The position numbers and the translations under genes are program-made. A stretch of 16,753 nt of DNA from Candidatus Woesearchaeota archaeon (GTDB lineage Archaea > Nanobdellota > Nanobdellia > Woesearchaeales > SM23-78): the NCBI GenBank assembly GCA_016933095.1, contig JAFGBP010000044.1, positions 1-16,753 on the forward strand, in the 5' to 3' direction. The stretch's first letter is position 1. Every line of letters starts with the position of its first letter. Below, one piece after another: positions 1 to 7,387 of the stretch. A model generated the notes under the pieces. It saw nothing but the letters and a program-made list of their open reading frames with translations. It had not been told where the DNA came from and ran no database searches.

Positions 1-459
1 ACATTCTGGCAGATGGGAGCAGACACGGCAACGACGTACAACAACGCATTCTACATCTACAACGGAAGCGAAAGAGTAATATCAATAGACAGAAGCGGAA
101 AGGTAGGGATAGGGACTAATTCTCCGACTCTTCCACTGCACGTCGTTAGCACAAGCGGCATGGCGGTCGACAGGTATAATGACTCTGCATCAGGAGGTTA
201 TTTAATGCTCAGGCACAGCCGCGGATCAGAATCTTCTCCTACCACAGTAGCAACCGATGACGAGCTTGGGAAGATATTGTTCTACGGCTACAACGGCTCT
301 ACTTTCGTGAACACTGCAGAGATAAGGGCGCTTGGCAACGGGACGGTCTCTGGAGGCAACGTCCCCGCAGCGCTTTCATTTAGGACTGGCTCAACCACGA
401 CATCCACTGAAAGGATGAAGATAACTTCTACTGGAGACGTAATAATAACCCTGGGCTAG
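1..459 (+). CDS. Fibre-repeat surface protein, 3' part (5' end outside window)
   Basis: The frame is open from base 1 (T-F-W-Q before the first ATG at 13), so this is the C-terminal 152 residues of a longer gene; the W-Q-M-G-A-D lead-in also looks internal to a repeat. The protein carries modules familiar from phage tail fibres and secreted adhesin-like proteins: AFYIYNGSERVISIDRSG, then GKVGIGTNSPTLPLHV, and later ERMKITSTGDV. These form repetitive beta-rich fibres and have no known enzymatic role. I see four N-x-S/T sequons (NGS, NDS, NGS, NGT), compatible with glycosylation of an exported protein. It ends in TAG directly after the ERMKITSTGDV motif, with no coiled-coil or peptidase S74-type chaperone tail, which is abrupt for a fibre. 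It converges on the next gene with a 74-bp gap. The family resemblance is clear; phage, pilus or cell-wall role cannot be decided here. Confidence 0.75.
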   Translation, partial: TFWQMGADTATTYNNAFYIYNGSERVISIDRSGKVGIGTNSPTLPLHVVSTSGMAVDRYNDSASGGYLMLRHSRGSESSPTTVATDDELGKILFYGYNGSTFVNTAEIRALGNGTVSGGNVPAALSFRTGSTTTSTERMKITSTGDVIITLG

Positions 460-533
460 ATGAGACTGGATCATATGGGTCTGAGAAAGAGACTAAGATT
501 AATTACAGATAAAGCTCAGATAAGGTCAAAACA

Positions 534-1040
534 TCAGATGTCTGCGTTGTAGCAAAGCCTTCCTCTAGACCAGACCGCCCCGGCAGAGGAGATGTAAGCA
601 ACGCAGCTGCCAGTCTTGTTCCTCACGACAAAACTATTGGCCGGCGGAGTGCAAGTTGTCTGCGTATCGTCGGTGGCCGTGCTGGCAAGGCTCATGTTGC
701 CCGTGGAGTCGTCAATCCAAGCGACGGTCGTACCGCCGCTATCCTTTATTATGAAGTCATTGCCGTCAGGAGTCCCTACGCTACTCTGGGTGAGGCTTCC
801 CTTTACATCTATGAAACCCCCTCCATCAAAGATGGCTCGGTTCGTGCCATCATTGTCTTTTATTATGATGCAACCGTAAGCCGTGCAGTTAGTGTAATTC
901 GTCGTTGTCCCGCAGTTAGTTACCCCCTCAGCTTGGATGGCCATCATCAATAACGTGCCCAGAACCGACACTAGAAGGGCAATCCTTAATAGCATCCTTG
1001 CATTCCTCTTTGGAATTAATCCAACCTTTATCCTGCTCAT
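534..1040 (-). CDS. Secreted or membrane-anchored repeat protein with fibre-like modules
   Basis: This is a 168-residue protein of unknown function. A basic N-terminus (RIKVGLIPKRNAR) precedes a hydrophobic stretch at about 16-36 that ends near AIQA-EG, so it is a signal peptide or N-terminal anchor. The exported part holds three diverged copies of a roughly 25-residue module at about 57-81, 95-119 and 136-160. Each has a hydrophobic strand, a K-D/N-x-x-G turn, an A-x-I/F strand and a G-containing end, for example FIIKDSGGTTVAWIDDSTG. The same pattern occurs in the fibre gene that converges on it. Four N-x-S/T sequons (NYT, NCT, NMS, NKT) and six cysteines outside the signal suggest an extracellular, possibly glycosylated and disulfide-bonded protein. 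I chose the ATG at 1040 because the frame's upstream start at 1109 would lie across the TATA-like element; GAGGAAAAAGG precedes 1040. Confidence 0.7.
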   Translation of the reverse strand: MSRIKVGLIPKRNARMLLRIALLVSVLGTLLMMAIQAEGVTNCGTTTNYTNCTAYGCIIIKDNDGTNRAIFDGGGFIDVKGSLTQSSVGTPDGNDFIIKDSGGTTVAWIDDSTGNMSLASTATDDTQTTCTPPANSFVVRNKTGSCVAYISSAGAVWSRGRLCYNADI

Positions 1041-1082
1041 GCGCTTTTTCCTTTTTCCTCTAACGATCGTCCTAGCTCGATA

Positions 1083-1094
1083 AGTATATAAAAC
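1083..1094. promoter_or_regulatory. Shared TATA-box-like element between divergent genes
   Basis: The plus strand reads AGTATATAAAAC and the minus strand GTTTTATATACT, so the near-palindrome resembles an archaeal TATA box both ways. Taking the usual distance of about 25 bases, the plus-strand start would fall near 1112, just before the purine-rich ribosome site of the GT2 gene. The minus-strand start would fall near 1061, about 20 bases before the ATG at 1040. Both fit short leaders. No transcript data exist here, so this is a sequence-based call. Confidence 0.55.
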
Positions 1095-1116
1095 TTGCTC
1101 TCTAACCAACAGGGAA

Positions 1117-1126
1117 GGAGAGGGAG
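1117..1126 (+). promoter_or_regulatory. Ribosome binding site fixing the GT2 start at 1137
   Basis: GGAGAGGGAG lies 10 bases before the ATG at 1137. The frame also offers a TTG at 1095, but that codon falls immediately after the TATA-like element and upstream of the expected transcript start, so 1137 is preferred. Confidence 0.55.
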
Positions 1127-1136
1127 AAGAGCCATC

Positions 1137-2204
1137 ATGGAAGGATCACAGACATCAATAAGTATAAGCGTCATCCTACCCTGCAGGAACGAGGAGAAGA
1201 CAGTAGGAGAGTGCATACAAAAGATTAGGAAGGCCTTTGAGAATGAAGGCATATCTGGAGAGATCATCGTCTCTGACTCATCTAATGACGGATCAGCTGA
1301 TATCGCCAAAGAACTTGGAGCCATCGTAGTGCGCCACGGAAAAGAAGGTTATGGCTACGCTTACCAAGAAGGCTTCAAGGCCTCAAAGGGAGATATCATA
1401 ATAATAGGAGACGCCGACGGGACTTATGACTTCTCAGAGATCCCAAAGCTTCTCTCAAAATCAGAAGGTAACGACCTCGTAATAGGGTCAAGGCTGAAAG
1501 GGGATATAAAGAAAGGCGCCATGCCCTGGCATCACAGGTACATCGGAAACCCCGTCCTGAGCATGCTCCTTCGGGTCCTGTTCAGATCAAGGGTGAGCGA
1601 CACGCAGAGCGGCTTTAGGCTCGTCAAGCGAAAGGCTTGGGAGAAGCTGAGCCTCCACACGACAGGCATGGAATTCGCAAGCGAGATGATAATCAGGGCA
1701 GGCATGAAAGGCCTACGCGTCGCAGAGGTCCCGATAACATATTATCCTAGGAAGATAGGATCAAAGTCAAAGCTGCGCTCGTTCCGCGACGGATGGAAGC
1801 ACCTTCGCTTCATGATGCTCTACAGCCCATCGCTAATATTCCTTTTCCCAGGCCTCCTGCTCCTCATCGCAGGACTGGCCATGCTATTCCTGTTCTCAAA
1901 CCTGCTCAACCCATTGCTGAGTTCGCTCCTCATAATCCTAAGCTACCAAGTAATCATGCTCTCAGTGTTCGCCAAGACGTACGCCTCAGTGCACCTAGGC
2001 CAAAGGAGCAGGCTAGTGGACCTGATGAACAGGCATCTTAGCCTTGAGAGAGGAATGCTGCTTGGATTAGCATTCCTTGCTGCCGGAAGCGTCATGATGA
2101 TAATGTACGACATTCGACTGCCATCACTTGTCGTGCTAGTCATGGGGCTTCAGACATTCTTCAGCGCGTTCTTCCTGAGCATCATAGGGATCGAGGAGAG
2201 ATGA
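1137..2204 (+). CDS. Family 2 glycosyltransferase, dolichol-phosphate-mannose-synthase-like, with membrane tail
   Basis: This 355-residue protein likely moves a sugar from a nucleotide donor to a polyprenyl-phosphate carrier at the cytoplasmic membrane face. The GT-A domain (about 8-225) begins SVILPCRNEEKTVGECI. It has the nucleotide-binding segment SDSSNDGS (47-53), where this group more often has DDGS. It also has the metal-binding DAD of GDADGTYDF (92-94) and the acceptor-side motif DTQSGFR (155-161), typical of the DPM1/GtrB-like group. About four hydrophobic helices follow at roughly 229-253, 260-280, 305-324 and 329-351, ending in GIEER; this membrane tail is seen in many archaeal and bacterial polyprenyl-phosphate glycosyltransferases. 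It is divergent from the secreted repeat gene and followed after 113 bp by a radical SAM gene on the same strand. It could feed a lipid-linked sugar to the GT-C-like protein at the other end of the locus; that link is inference. Confidence 0.88.
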   Translation: MEGSQTSISISVILPCRNEEKTVGECIQKIRKAFENEGISGEIIVSDSSNDGSADIAKELGAIVVRHGKEGYGYAYQEGFKASKGDIIIIGDADGTYDFSEIPKLLSKSEGNDLVIGSRLKGDIKKGAMPWHHRYIGNPVLSMLLRVLFRSRVSDTQSGFRLVKRKAWEKLSLHTTGMEFASEMIIRAGMKGLRVAEVPITYYPRKIGSKSKLRSFRDGWKHLRFMMLYSPSLIFLFPGLLLLIAGLAMLFLFSNLLNPLLSSLLIILSYQVIMLSVFAKTYASVHLGQRSRLVDLMNRHLSLERGMLLGLAFLAAGSVMMIMYDIRLPSLVVLVMGLQTFFSAFFLSIIGIEER

Positions 2205-2276
2205 GAAATGCTTGATAAGTACGGCATATAATTCGCAGATTATATTTAGAAAATAGAAAAGAACAAAAGCGCAATT

Positions 2277-2285
2277 GTTTTAAAC
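2277..2285 (+). promoter_or_regulatory. Possible TATA-like element before the radical SAM gene at 2318
   Basis: The 113-bp gap after the GT2 gene is AT-rich. TGTTTTAAA near here would place a transcript start around 2306, leaving a short leader containing GGTGA (2310-2314) before the ATG at 2318. A second AT-rich candidate, GATTATATTTAG near 2238-2249, is equally possible. The gene may instead be co-transcribed with the GT2 gene. Confidence 0.3.
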
Positions 2286-2317
2286 CAAGCGCCGTTTCAC
2301 ATCTCTTGTGGTGAAGA

Positions 2318-3523
2318 ATGGTTAAAGAAGATCTCGCAAAAAATATCATGGCCTGGATTAGGGAAGGAAGTGCCCCTCCCACACAGCTCACCATAACACC
2401 CACATACTACTGCAATTCTCAATGCTTGTCCTGCTGGCGCCATGGAAAGGAGCCGGATTTCCTCTCCCGAGAGCCGGTTGAGATGAGGGAGAAAAGACTT
2501 CTTGAATTAATAGAGGAAGCCAAGGAAGCAAAAGTTTCCTGCATCGAGCTCATGGGTGGAGGTGAGCCTCTTTTCCGCCGAGATACTGCTGAGAAGATGA
2601 TCCGCAAGATAAAGGAGGCAGCCCTTCAAGGATGGCTGACGACCAACGGGACTATGTTCACGCCAGATCTAATAAGACACATGGTCGAGTCAGGCTGGGA
2701 CAAGATCACCTTCAGCATCGACGGTCATGATGAAGAATTAGGAGACTTCCTGAGGCCACCTAAGGGGAACTTCCAGAAAGCGACTGATGCAGTGAGGTTG
2801 TTCACGAAGATAAAGAATGAGCTTGGTGCCAAAAAACCAGAGTTGACGTTCAGCACAGTGATCTCGAAGCACAATGTCGACGTGCTTGATAAGATTACTC
2901 TACTGGCTTGTGACTGCGGCGTCCAGAGGATAACATTCGAGCCCATTAAGATACTGGCTGAGAATTGTAAGAGCATGACCTTGGATTTTGAGAAGGAACA
3001 TGAAAAAGTGATTGCCGCCCTGTCAAAGGCGAACGAGCTCGCCCTCAAAAAGGGCATCACCACAAATGCGGACAGCCTATTGTCCTCGCCAGAGCTGATA
3101 AAATATTCTGGGAAAGTAATGGATAATCTCCAACCAGCCACGCAAGCCTTGGATGCCGATCACGCACTGCTTAAGACCCCTTGTCTAGAGCCGTGGTTCC
3201 ATATTTTCCTCGATCCTTATGGTGTAGCGAGGCCTTGCTGCATCAGCGCGAACATGAACGAGAATGTGAATGAAAGCTCCTTGCAGGACATATGGTTCGG
3301 TAAGACTTTCAGGTTCTACAGGAAGGCAATCCTTTCAGGAAAATATCCTCCTGAGTGCAATAACTGCTCCGCCAACATGATCTGCTTCTCACGGGAAATC
3401 CAAGATTTGGTAAGGGAAAGTCTAAAGTCATTGCCGACTAAACCTGCTGAGAACAAAGGCAAGAAGTCCTCGTTTGCTGCTCATTTTTCCTTTCCGTTCT
3501 CCTTTCTCTTCAAGAAAAGATAG
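2318..3523 (+). CDS. Radical SAM protein with C-terminal SPASM-type cysteines
   Basis: A 401-residue enzyme expected to bind a [4Fe-4S] cluster and S-adenosylmethionine and start radical chemistry in the cytoplasm. The cluster motif is CNSQCLSC (C32, C36, C39), followed by the SAM-binding GGGEP (residues 80-84), the TTNGT strand at 108-112 and SIDG at 133-136. The C-terminal region has C289, the pair C307/C308 and C347, C350, C356 around DPYGVARPCC and PPECNNC. This is the SPASM/twitch pattern that usually holds extra iron-sulfur clusters. SPASM enzymes mostly modify peptides or proteins, but several act on sugars or other small molecules, so the substrate is open. The start is the ATG after GGTGA. 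The last 96 bases overlap the end of the opposite-strand B12-type radical SAM gene; this tail is phenylalanine- and lysine-rich (FSFPFSFLFKKR) and may be dispensable. It resembles the other two SPASM proteins of the locus in layout. Confidence 0.88.
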   Translation: MVKEDLAKNIMAWIREGSAPPTQLTITPTYYCNSQCLSCWRHGKEPDFLSREPVEMREKRLLELIEEAKEAKVSCIELMGGGEPLFRRDTAEKMIRKIKEAALQGWLTTNGTMFTPDLIRHMVESGWDKITFSIDGHDEELGDFLRPPKGNFQKATDAVRLFTKIKNELGAKKPELTFSTVISKHNVDVLDKITLLACDCGVQRITFEPIKILAENCKSMTLDFEKEHEKVIAALSKANELALKKGITTNADSLLSSPELIKYSGKVMDNLQPATQALDADHALLKTPCLEPWFHIFLDPYGVARPCCISANMNENVNESSLQDIWFGKTFRFYRKAILSGKYPPECNNCSANMICFSREIQDLVRESLKSLPTKPAENKGKKSSFAAHFSFPFSFLFKKR

Positions 3524-4972
3524 ATATGCCTCTTCCAGTCCTTTGTATACTCCGGAATTGTAGTTCATATTGATTCTGATCCCAAGACTCTTCGCAAGTT
3601 TACAGAACCTCTTATGTCTTTCAAGCCTCACAAGGAAATCATTCTTTCCATCCTGAGTCTGCCAATACATGCTTCCATTAGTCAGGTCCACACCTCTTTC
3701 TTCTGCTGTCTTCATGAGAATAGTTCCTTCTCCAATACCGCAGAGTCCAAGGCTGGGATTGACGCATTCAATAAACTCATGATTATTTTCAAGAAATTTG
3801 AGAGTCTCCTGAAATTCTTCCTCTCCCTCTCCAGGATATCCGAACATAAAGTTTGCCCCGGCGCCTATGCCTGTTTTCCACGTGTTTCTCAAGATCTCTG
3901 CTGCAAGTGCGGGAGTAAAAGGCTTGTTCATTGCCTTAAGCACCTTGTCGGAGCCTGATTCAATCCCATAACCCAGAAATCCACACCCTGCCATTTTCAA
4001 CTTCCTGCAATACTCCTCAGTCATGTATTTCTTAATGGTTGCCTGACCATTCCAGGTTATCTTCAGCCCGTTCTCTATCACCAGCCCTGCAAATCTCCCT
4101 AAGGACACAGGATCCCCATTCACAAGCGAATCATGAAAATCGAATTGGTTAACCCCAGGATGCTTCTTCATCTGGTGCATGACTTCCTCAAACATCCGGT
4201 CACCGCTCCTATGGCGGAATCCCCTGTTCAGGAGCCTTTCCGTGCAGAAGAAGCAAAAATTCACGCATCCTCGGCTCGACATGATAGGAAGCACATTTGG
4301 ATAATTATATTCTAACAGATTAAAATCTGAGAAGTCGGGAAACGGCAGTGCATCCAGATTTTCAATCCTATCCGGCTCCCCACCATCCAGGATCTTTCCT
4401 GCATCATCACGCATGATTATGCCTTGGATTGGCTCCTGGGCGGCATCTTCTTTCCTCTCGCCACCCCTTCGACTTGAGATCATGTCCAGGTAGAGGAGAA
4501 TGGATTTCTCTGCCTCACCTGTGAATATTGCGTCTATAAAATCCAGGCTGGCAAGCTGCAACCCGCTATGGTTCCTCCTGCATTCGCAGCCACCTAAGAT
4601 TATACTCAGCCCAGGGGCTTTATCTTTCAGTTGCTCCGCCACTATCTTGGTGCAAATCCGGGAACTGCTCTGTACAGAGAATCCGACGACATCAGGATCT
4701 TCCCTCATGATCTTCTCAATGAGATCATTCACAAGTCGCCTGTTCTCTCTCAGGATTTTCCTGACTTTCTTTTCATCTATCCAGAAATTTTCATTTGTCA
4801 AGTCAAACGTTTCTTTCTCTTTGCATCGGCGGAAAAACTCATTGTTGAAGTCGATAGCATAAACATCATGCCTCTTTAAGGGATCGGATCTTAAGACTGC
4901 AGACAGGGACGCGATTCCGAGCGGAGGAGTGTCATTGCCCCAGGCAGGGCATTGCACCAGGCAAATCCTCAT
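3428..4972 (-). CDS. B12-binding-domain-type radical SAM protein
   Basis: A 514-residue radical SAM enzyme of the BchE/P-methylase-like layout. The N-terminal part (about 1-165) looks like a cobalamin-binding Rossmann fold: MRICLVQCPAWGN, PPLGIASLSAVL, EDPDVVGFSVQSS, IILGGCEC and FTGEAE. The cluster motif is GCVNFCFFC (C236, C240, C243), preceded by the SRG that is typical here, and followed by GYGIESGSDKVLKAMNK and FMFGYPGEGEEEF. Family members perform methylations, ring formations or rearrangements, often with cobalamin. The cobalt-ligating D-x-H-x-x-G motif is not visible, so B12 may bind without that histidine, or not at all. The C-terminal tail after about residue 475 is lysine-rich and lies partly over the converging gene. 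Its ATG overlaps the stop of the preceding GT4 gene as ATGA (4969-4972), so translation is probably coupled. It is the last gene of the minus-strand run. Sugar or lipid modification is the contextual guess; the true substrate is unknown. Confidence 0.87.
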   Translation of the reverse strand: MRICLVQCPAWGNDTPPLGIASLSAVLRSDPLKRHDVYAIDFNNEFFRRCKEKETFDLTNENFWIDEKKVRKILRENRRLVNDLIEKIMREDPDVVGFSVQSSSRICTKIVAEQLKDKAPGLSIILGGCECRRNHSGLQLASLDFIDAIFTGEAEKSILLYLDMISSRRGGERKEDAAQEPIQGIIMRDDAGKILDGGEPDRIENLDALPFPDFSDFNLLEYNYPNVLPIMSSRGCVNFCFFCTERLLNRGFRHRSGDRMFEEVMHQMKKHPGVNQFDFHDSLVNGDPVSLGRFAGLVIENGLKITWNGQATIKKYMTEEYCRKLKMAGCGFLGYGIESGSDKVLKAMNKPFTPALAAEILRNTWKTGIGAGANFMFGYPGEGEEEFQETLKFLENNHEFIECVNPSLGLCGIGEGTILMKTAEERGVDLTNGSMYWQTQDGKNDFLVRLERHKRFCKLAKSLGIRINMNYNSGVYKGLEEAYLSFLEEKGERKGKMSSKRGLLAFVLSRFSRQ

Positions 4973-6312
4973 TTCTCCCTCTCCCCTACGGCTGGTTCTT
5001 CCAGTGTTTCCTGAGGCGCGACACCGCAGTTCTTAAATAAAATTTCCTGAAGCCGCCCAGAAAGTATTTTTGAATCAAATTCTAGGGATTTAATTCTTCC
5101 CTTCATGCTTAGTGCTTCTCTTGATTCTTTGTCAGCGACCAGTCTGGAGATTGCATCATGAAATACTGCAGGTCCGGCGATCAGCGCCTCCTTCCCATCT
5201 TCAATCCCAAGACCTCTTGCCCCGAGAGGTGTTGAGATAATTGGCAGGCCAGCTGCCATGTAGTCAAGCATCTTGATGTGGATGCCGGACCCAGAAAAAG
5301 TAGGATTAATGGCGATGTCAGATGCTTTCATGGCCTTTCTGAGCCCATCATAAGCAAGCGGTCCCAGAACCTTAACGTTTGACGGAATCGCAGTGTCGCT
5401 TACAAAGCCCTCAATCGCGTGGGACACGCTTCCTACTATCAGAAAAGTGCATCCTTCCAGCTTTGGGGCCAGCTCTTTGATGATGAACCCGAAGGCCTCG
5501 ATGTTGGGGTTGTAGAAAGAGCCAACGAAGAGTATGCACGGCCCTTTTATGCCCATTGCCTTCTTCTGTTCATCGCGTTCGTAGGTGCTCGCTGGCCTGA
5601 ACAGGTCGCTGTCAGTGCAGTTTGGTATCACGAATATCTTGTCTTCTGCCACGTCGTAGCTCTTAGAGAGCCTTTCCTTGTCCTCTTGGCTGCAACATAT
5701 TATGATGTCCGACTCCCTGCATGCCGCGGTTTCGATCCTTTTCACGAAATATGAGATTAGCTTGGTGAAAGTCCTGTCCTTTGTTATCTGCCTCATCAAA
5801 TCATATTCGACGTTATGGGCATCATACACCTTTATGGGGCCTTTTCTCTTCCTGAATGCAGGAAAGCTCCAAGGATGGGATGAGACCAGCAGCGTACTAT
5901 CTTTTTCCAAAAGTCTTATCTCTTTCTTGAAGTTGCGATCCCTCCTCACAAAGAGGTATGAATAAAGATCAAATGTTAGCCCTGGCAGGAGCAGCCTCTG
6001 GGCTTTTCTTAGGGCTAATCCTAACAAGCTCGGAGGAACGATGATTTCCAGAGTGTTCTTAGAGACTTTCTTCTCAGTTCTCTTGAACCCTTTCTCCACA
6101 TTCAACCCGACGTAATTGACAGAGCACCCTTCCAGGTTAGTGTACAGGTCAAATATCCTCCTCGGCCCTCCCCAGAGCGGCGGATAGAGCGGAGCCGTGT
6201 CGGCCACGAGAATCTTTATCTTTTTTGTTTTCTCGCTTCCCTCCTCTCTTCCTTCGACCAGTCCATGATCTTCCAAAGGCTTTCCTTGCATGCGCTCAAC
6301 CATCCTAATCAT
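4969..6312 (-). CDS. GT4-type glycosyltransferase
   Basis: A GT-B fold glycosyltransferase of about 447 residues that should transfer a sugar from a nucleotide-activated donor to a growing glycan. The N-terminal Rossmann domain starts KIKILVADTAPLYPPLWGGP, with the glycine-rich acceptor loop at GGP and YDAHNVEYDL further on. The C-terminal donor domain starts near ILFVGSFYNPN and contains DIAINPTFSGSGIHIKMLDY and then AAGLPIISTPLGARGL. It closely parallels the GT4 at 12592-13863 (SGSG...KM...Y...GLPVIST..GARGL), so the two look like diverged paralogues. The start is uncertain: GTG 6321, ATG 6312, 6303 and 6291 are all in frame. I prefer 6312 because GGTGTGG lies 3-9 bases upstream. The N-terminal 25-30 residues are acidic/basic and not part of the fold. 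It is preceded by a tandem repeat in the spacer and overlaps the next gene by ATGA. Confidence 0.88.
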   Translation of the reverse strand: MIRMVERMQGKPLEDHGLVEGREEGSEKTKKIKILVADTAPLYPPLWGGPRRIFDLYTNLEGCSVNYVGLNVEKGFKRTEKKVSKNTLEIIVPPSLLGLALRKAQRLLLPGLTFDLYSYLFVRRDRNFKKEIRLLEKDSTLLVSSHPWSFPAFRKRKGPIKVYDAHNVEYDLMRQITKDRTFTKLISYFVKRIETAACRESDIIICCSQEDKERLSKSYDVAEDKIFVIPNCTDSDLFRPASTYERDEQKKAMGIKGPCILFVGSFYNPNIEAFGFIIKELAPKLEGCTFLIVGSVSHAIEGFVSDTAIPSNVKVLGPLAYDGLRKAMKASDIAINPTFSGSGIHIKMLDYMAAGLPIISTPLGARGLGIEDGKEALIAGPAVFHDAISRLVADKESREALSMKGRIKSLEFDSKILSGRLQEILFKNCGVAPQETLEEPAVGEREK

Positions 6313-6323
6313 CAACCACACCA

Positions 6324-6369
6324 GTCATTCCAGTCACGTCATTCAAGTCACTCGTCATTCAAGTCACTC
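6324..6369. repeat. Three-copy short tandem repeat across the end of the radical SAM gene
   Basis: On the plus strand GTCATTCAAGTCACTC occurs at 6338-6353 and again at 6354-6369. A third, shorter copy GTCATTCCAGTCAC precedes them at 6324-6337. The rightmost copy includes the stop codon of the radical SAM gene (6364-6366), so the tandem copies have multiplied a TGA-containing junction into the spacer before the next GT4 gene. The unit length of 16 is not a multiple of three, as allowed outside coding sequence. Confidence 0.8.
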
Positions 6370-7386
6370 CTCAAAATTGCAGTTCAGCAGGTTGCAGTTC
6401 CTCCTGCACGCCGAAATATCTTTTCTTCTCTGGCTCGCAGCCTCTCCTTTCCAGATCTTATTCAAGCTTTCCCGGGTCGCGTTCCCTATGCTTGGCAGCC
6501 CAAAGCACAGCAGCATATTGCCATAAGGGTCGAAAGCGATGTCCTTTGTGCCTGCCTTGCACTTGATGTTCGCCTGACTGGTCGGGTTCCTGAAATAGTT
6601 TTTCATCGCTTCCAGCTGGGCTGCCCGGTTTCCTACCACGAAACTCTCTTTTCTCCTGCCGATGAGGTAATTGATTGCCTGCTCGGTCCTTTCATGCTCC
6701 CGTGGCCAGAGCTCGCTTTTCTCATACCACTTAGGATCATACTCCGAGCCGAAGTTCTGATACAAAGGCTGGAAATTTATGGAGTGAAGACTGTTCTTCT
6801 CTACGAATTCCACAAGCTCCTTGGTTTCGTCAATGTTCTTGCAGTTCATTACTGATGCAAGGTTTATGGTGATTCCGGATCTAAAATATTCTTTCCATCT
6901 TTTTAGCCGGCTTATTCCATTAATCACCTGTTCATAAGCTGAAGGGTCGTTTCTGAGAAAGTTATGGGTCTCTGCTTCTGTCGAGTCAAAGGAGATATGT
7001 ATCTCATCGAGCCCTGCTTCGATAAGCCGCCTCGCAGTATCTTCATCTATCAGGGTGCCGTTGGTTGACATGCCGACGAAAATCCCTTGTCCATGCGCAA
7101 ACTTGATGAGTTCAGGGATGTCTTTCCTGACCAGAGGCTCTCCTCCAGCGATCTTCAGGCTGAAGGGGCCAAGCCATTCCTTGAGTGAAGAGATTATTTT
7201 TTTCCATTCCCCTGTCGAGAGCTCTTCTCCTTTAGGGATTTTCCATATGTCGCACATCCGACAGCGGAGGTTACAGCGGTTGGTTATGGAGATGTGCACT
7301 GTGCTTGGTTTATCCCTGATCCTGCTTAGTCTTGGGAGCAAGTCCCTGTGAAGCGCATTTCTTATGATATTGGCTATCTTCCTCAT
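6364..7386 (-). CDS. Radical SAM protein with SPASM-type C-terminus
   Basis: This 340-residue enzyme has the canonical cluster motif CNLRCRMC (C38, C42, C45), the SAM-binding GGEP at 81-84, STNGT at 107-111 and ISFDSTEAETHNFLR. The C-terminal cysteines are C276, C294, C327, C331 and C336 around DPYGNMLLC and CRRNCNLLNC. This is the SPASM/twitch arrangement for auxiliary clusters, with the last cysteine four residues from the end. It should make a 5'-deoxyadenosyl radical and abstract hydrogen from an unknown substrate. Its ATG lies one base after the stop of the GT-radical SAM fusion (TGA-G-ATG), so the two are almost certainly translated together and could work in sequence or as a complex. 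The N-terminal 25 residues are basic and helical in character. Of the three SPASM proteins it most resembles the fusion's C-terminal half in motif form (CNLxCxxC). Substrate may be a sugar, lipid or protein; context favours the glycan. Confidence 0.9.
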   Translation of the reverse strand: MRKIANIIRNALHRDLLPRLSRIRDKPSTVHISITNRCNLRCRMCDIWKIPKGEELSTGEWKKIISSLKEWLGPFSLKIAGGEPLVRKDIPELIKFAHGQGIFVGMSTNGTLIDEDTARRLIEAGLDEIHISFDSTEAETHNFLRNDPSAYEQVINGISRLKRWKEYFRSGITINLASVMNCKNIDETKELVEFVEKNSLHSINFQPLYQNFGSEYDPKWYEKSELWPREHERTEQAINYLIGRRKESFVVGNRAAQLEAMKNYFRNPTSQANIKCKAGTKDIAFDPYGNMLLCFGLPSIGNATRESLNKIWKGEAASQRRKDISACRRNCNLLNCNFEE

Positions 7387-7387
7387 C

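Noticed and set aside
460..533. Small RNA or terminator between the convergent genes
   Set aside because: No stable hairpin or T-run was apparent in these 74 bases.
1..1040. Prophage remnant, suggested by the tail-fibre-like repeats
   Set aside because: No integrase, capsid, terminase or attachment site is seen, and such modules also occur in non-phage secreted proteins; the left neighbour is outside the window.
1095..1136. Upstream TTG start for the GT2 gene
   Set aside because: It directly follows the TATA-like element and would precede the likely transcript start; the GGAG site points to ATG 1137.
6324..6369. CRISPR-like array
   Set aside because: The units are contiguous with no spacers and only about three copies, so it is a plain tandem repeat.
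6265..6855. 196-codon open frame on the plus strand
   Set aside because: Antisense to the GT4 start, the tandem repeat and the radical SAM gene; no motif or ribosome site supports it.
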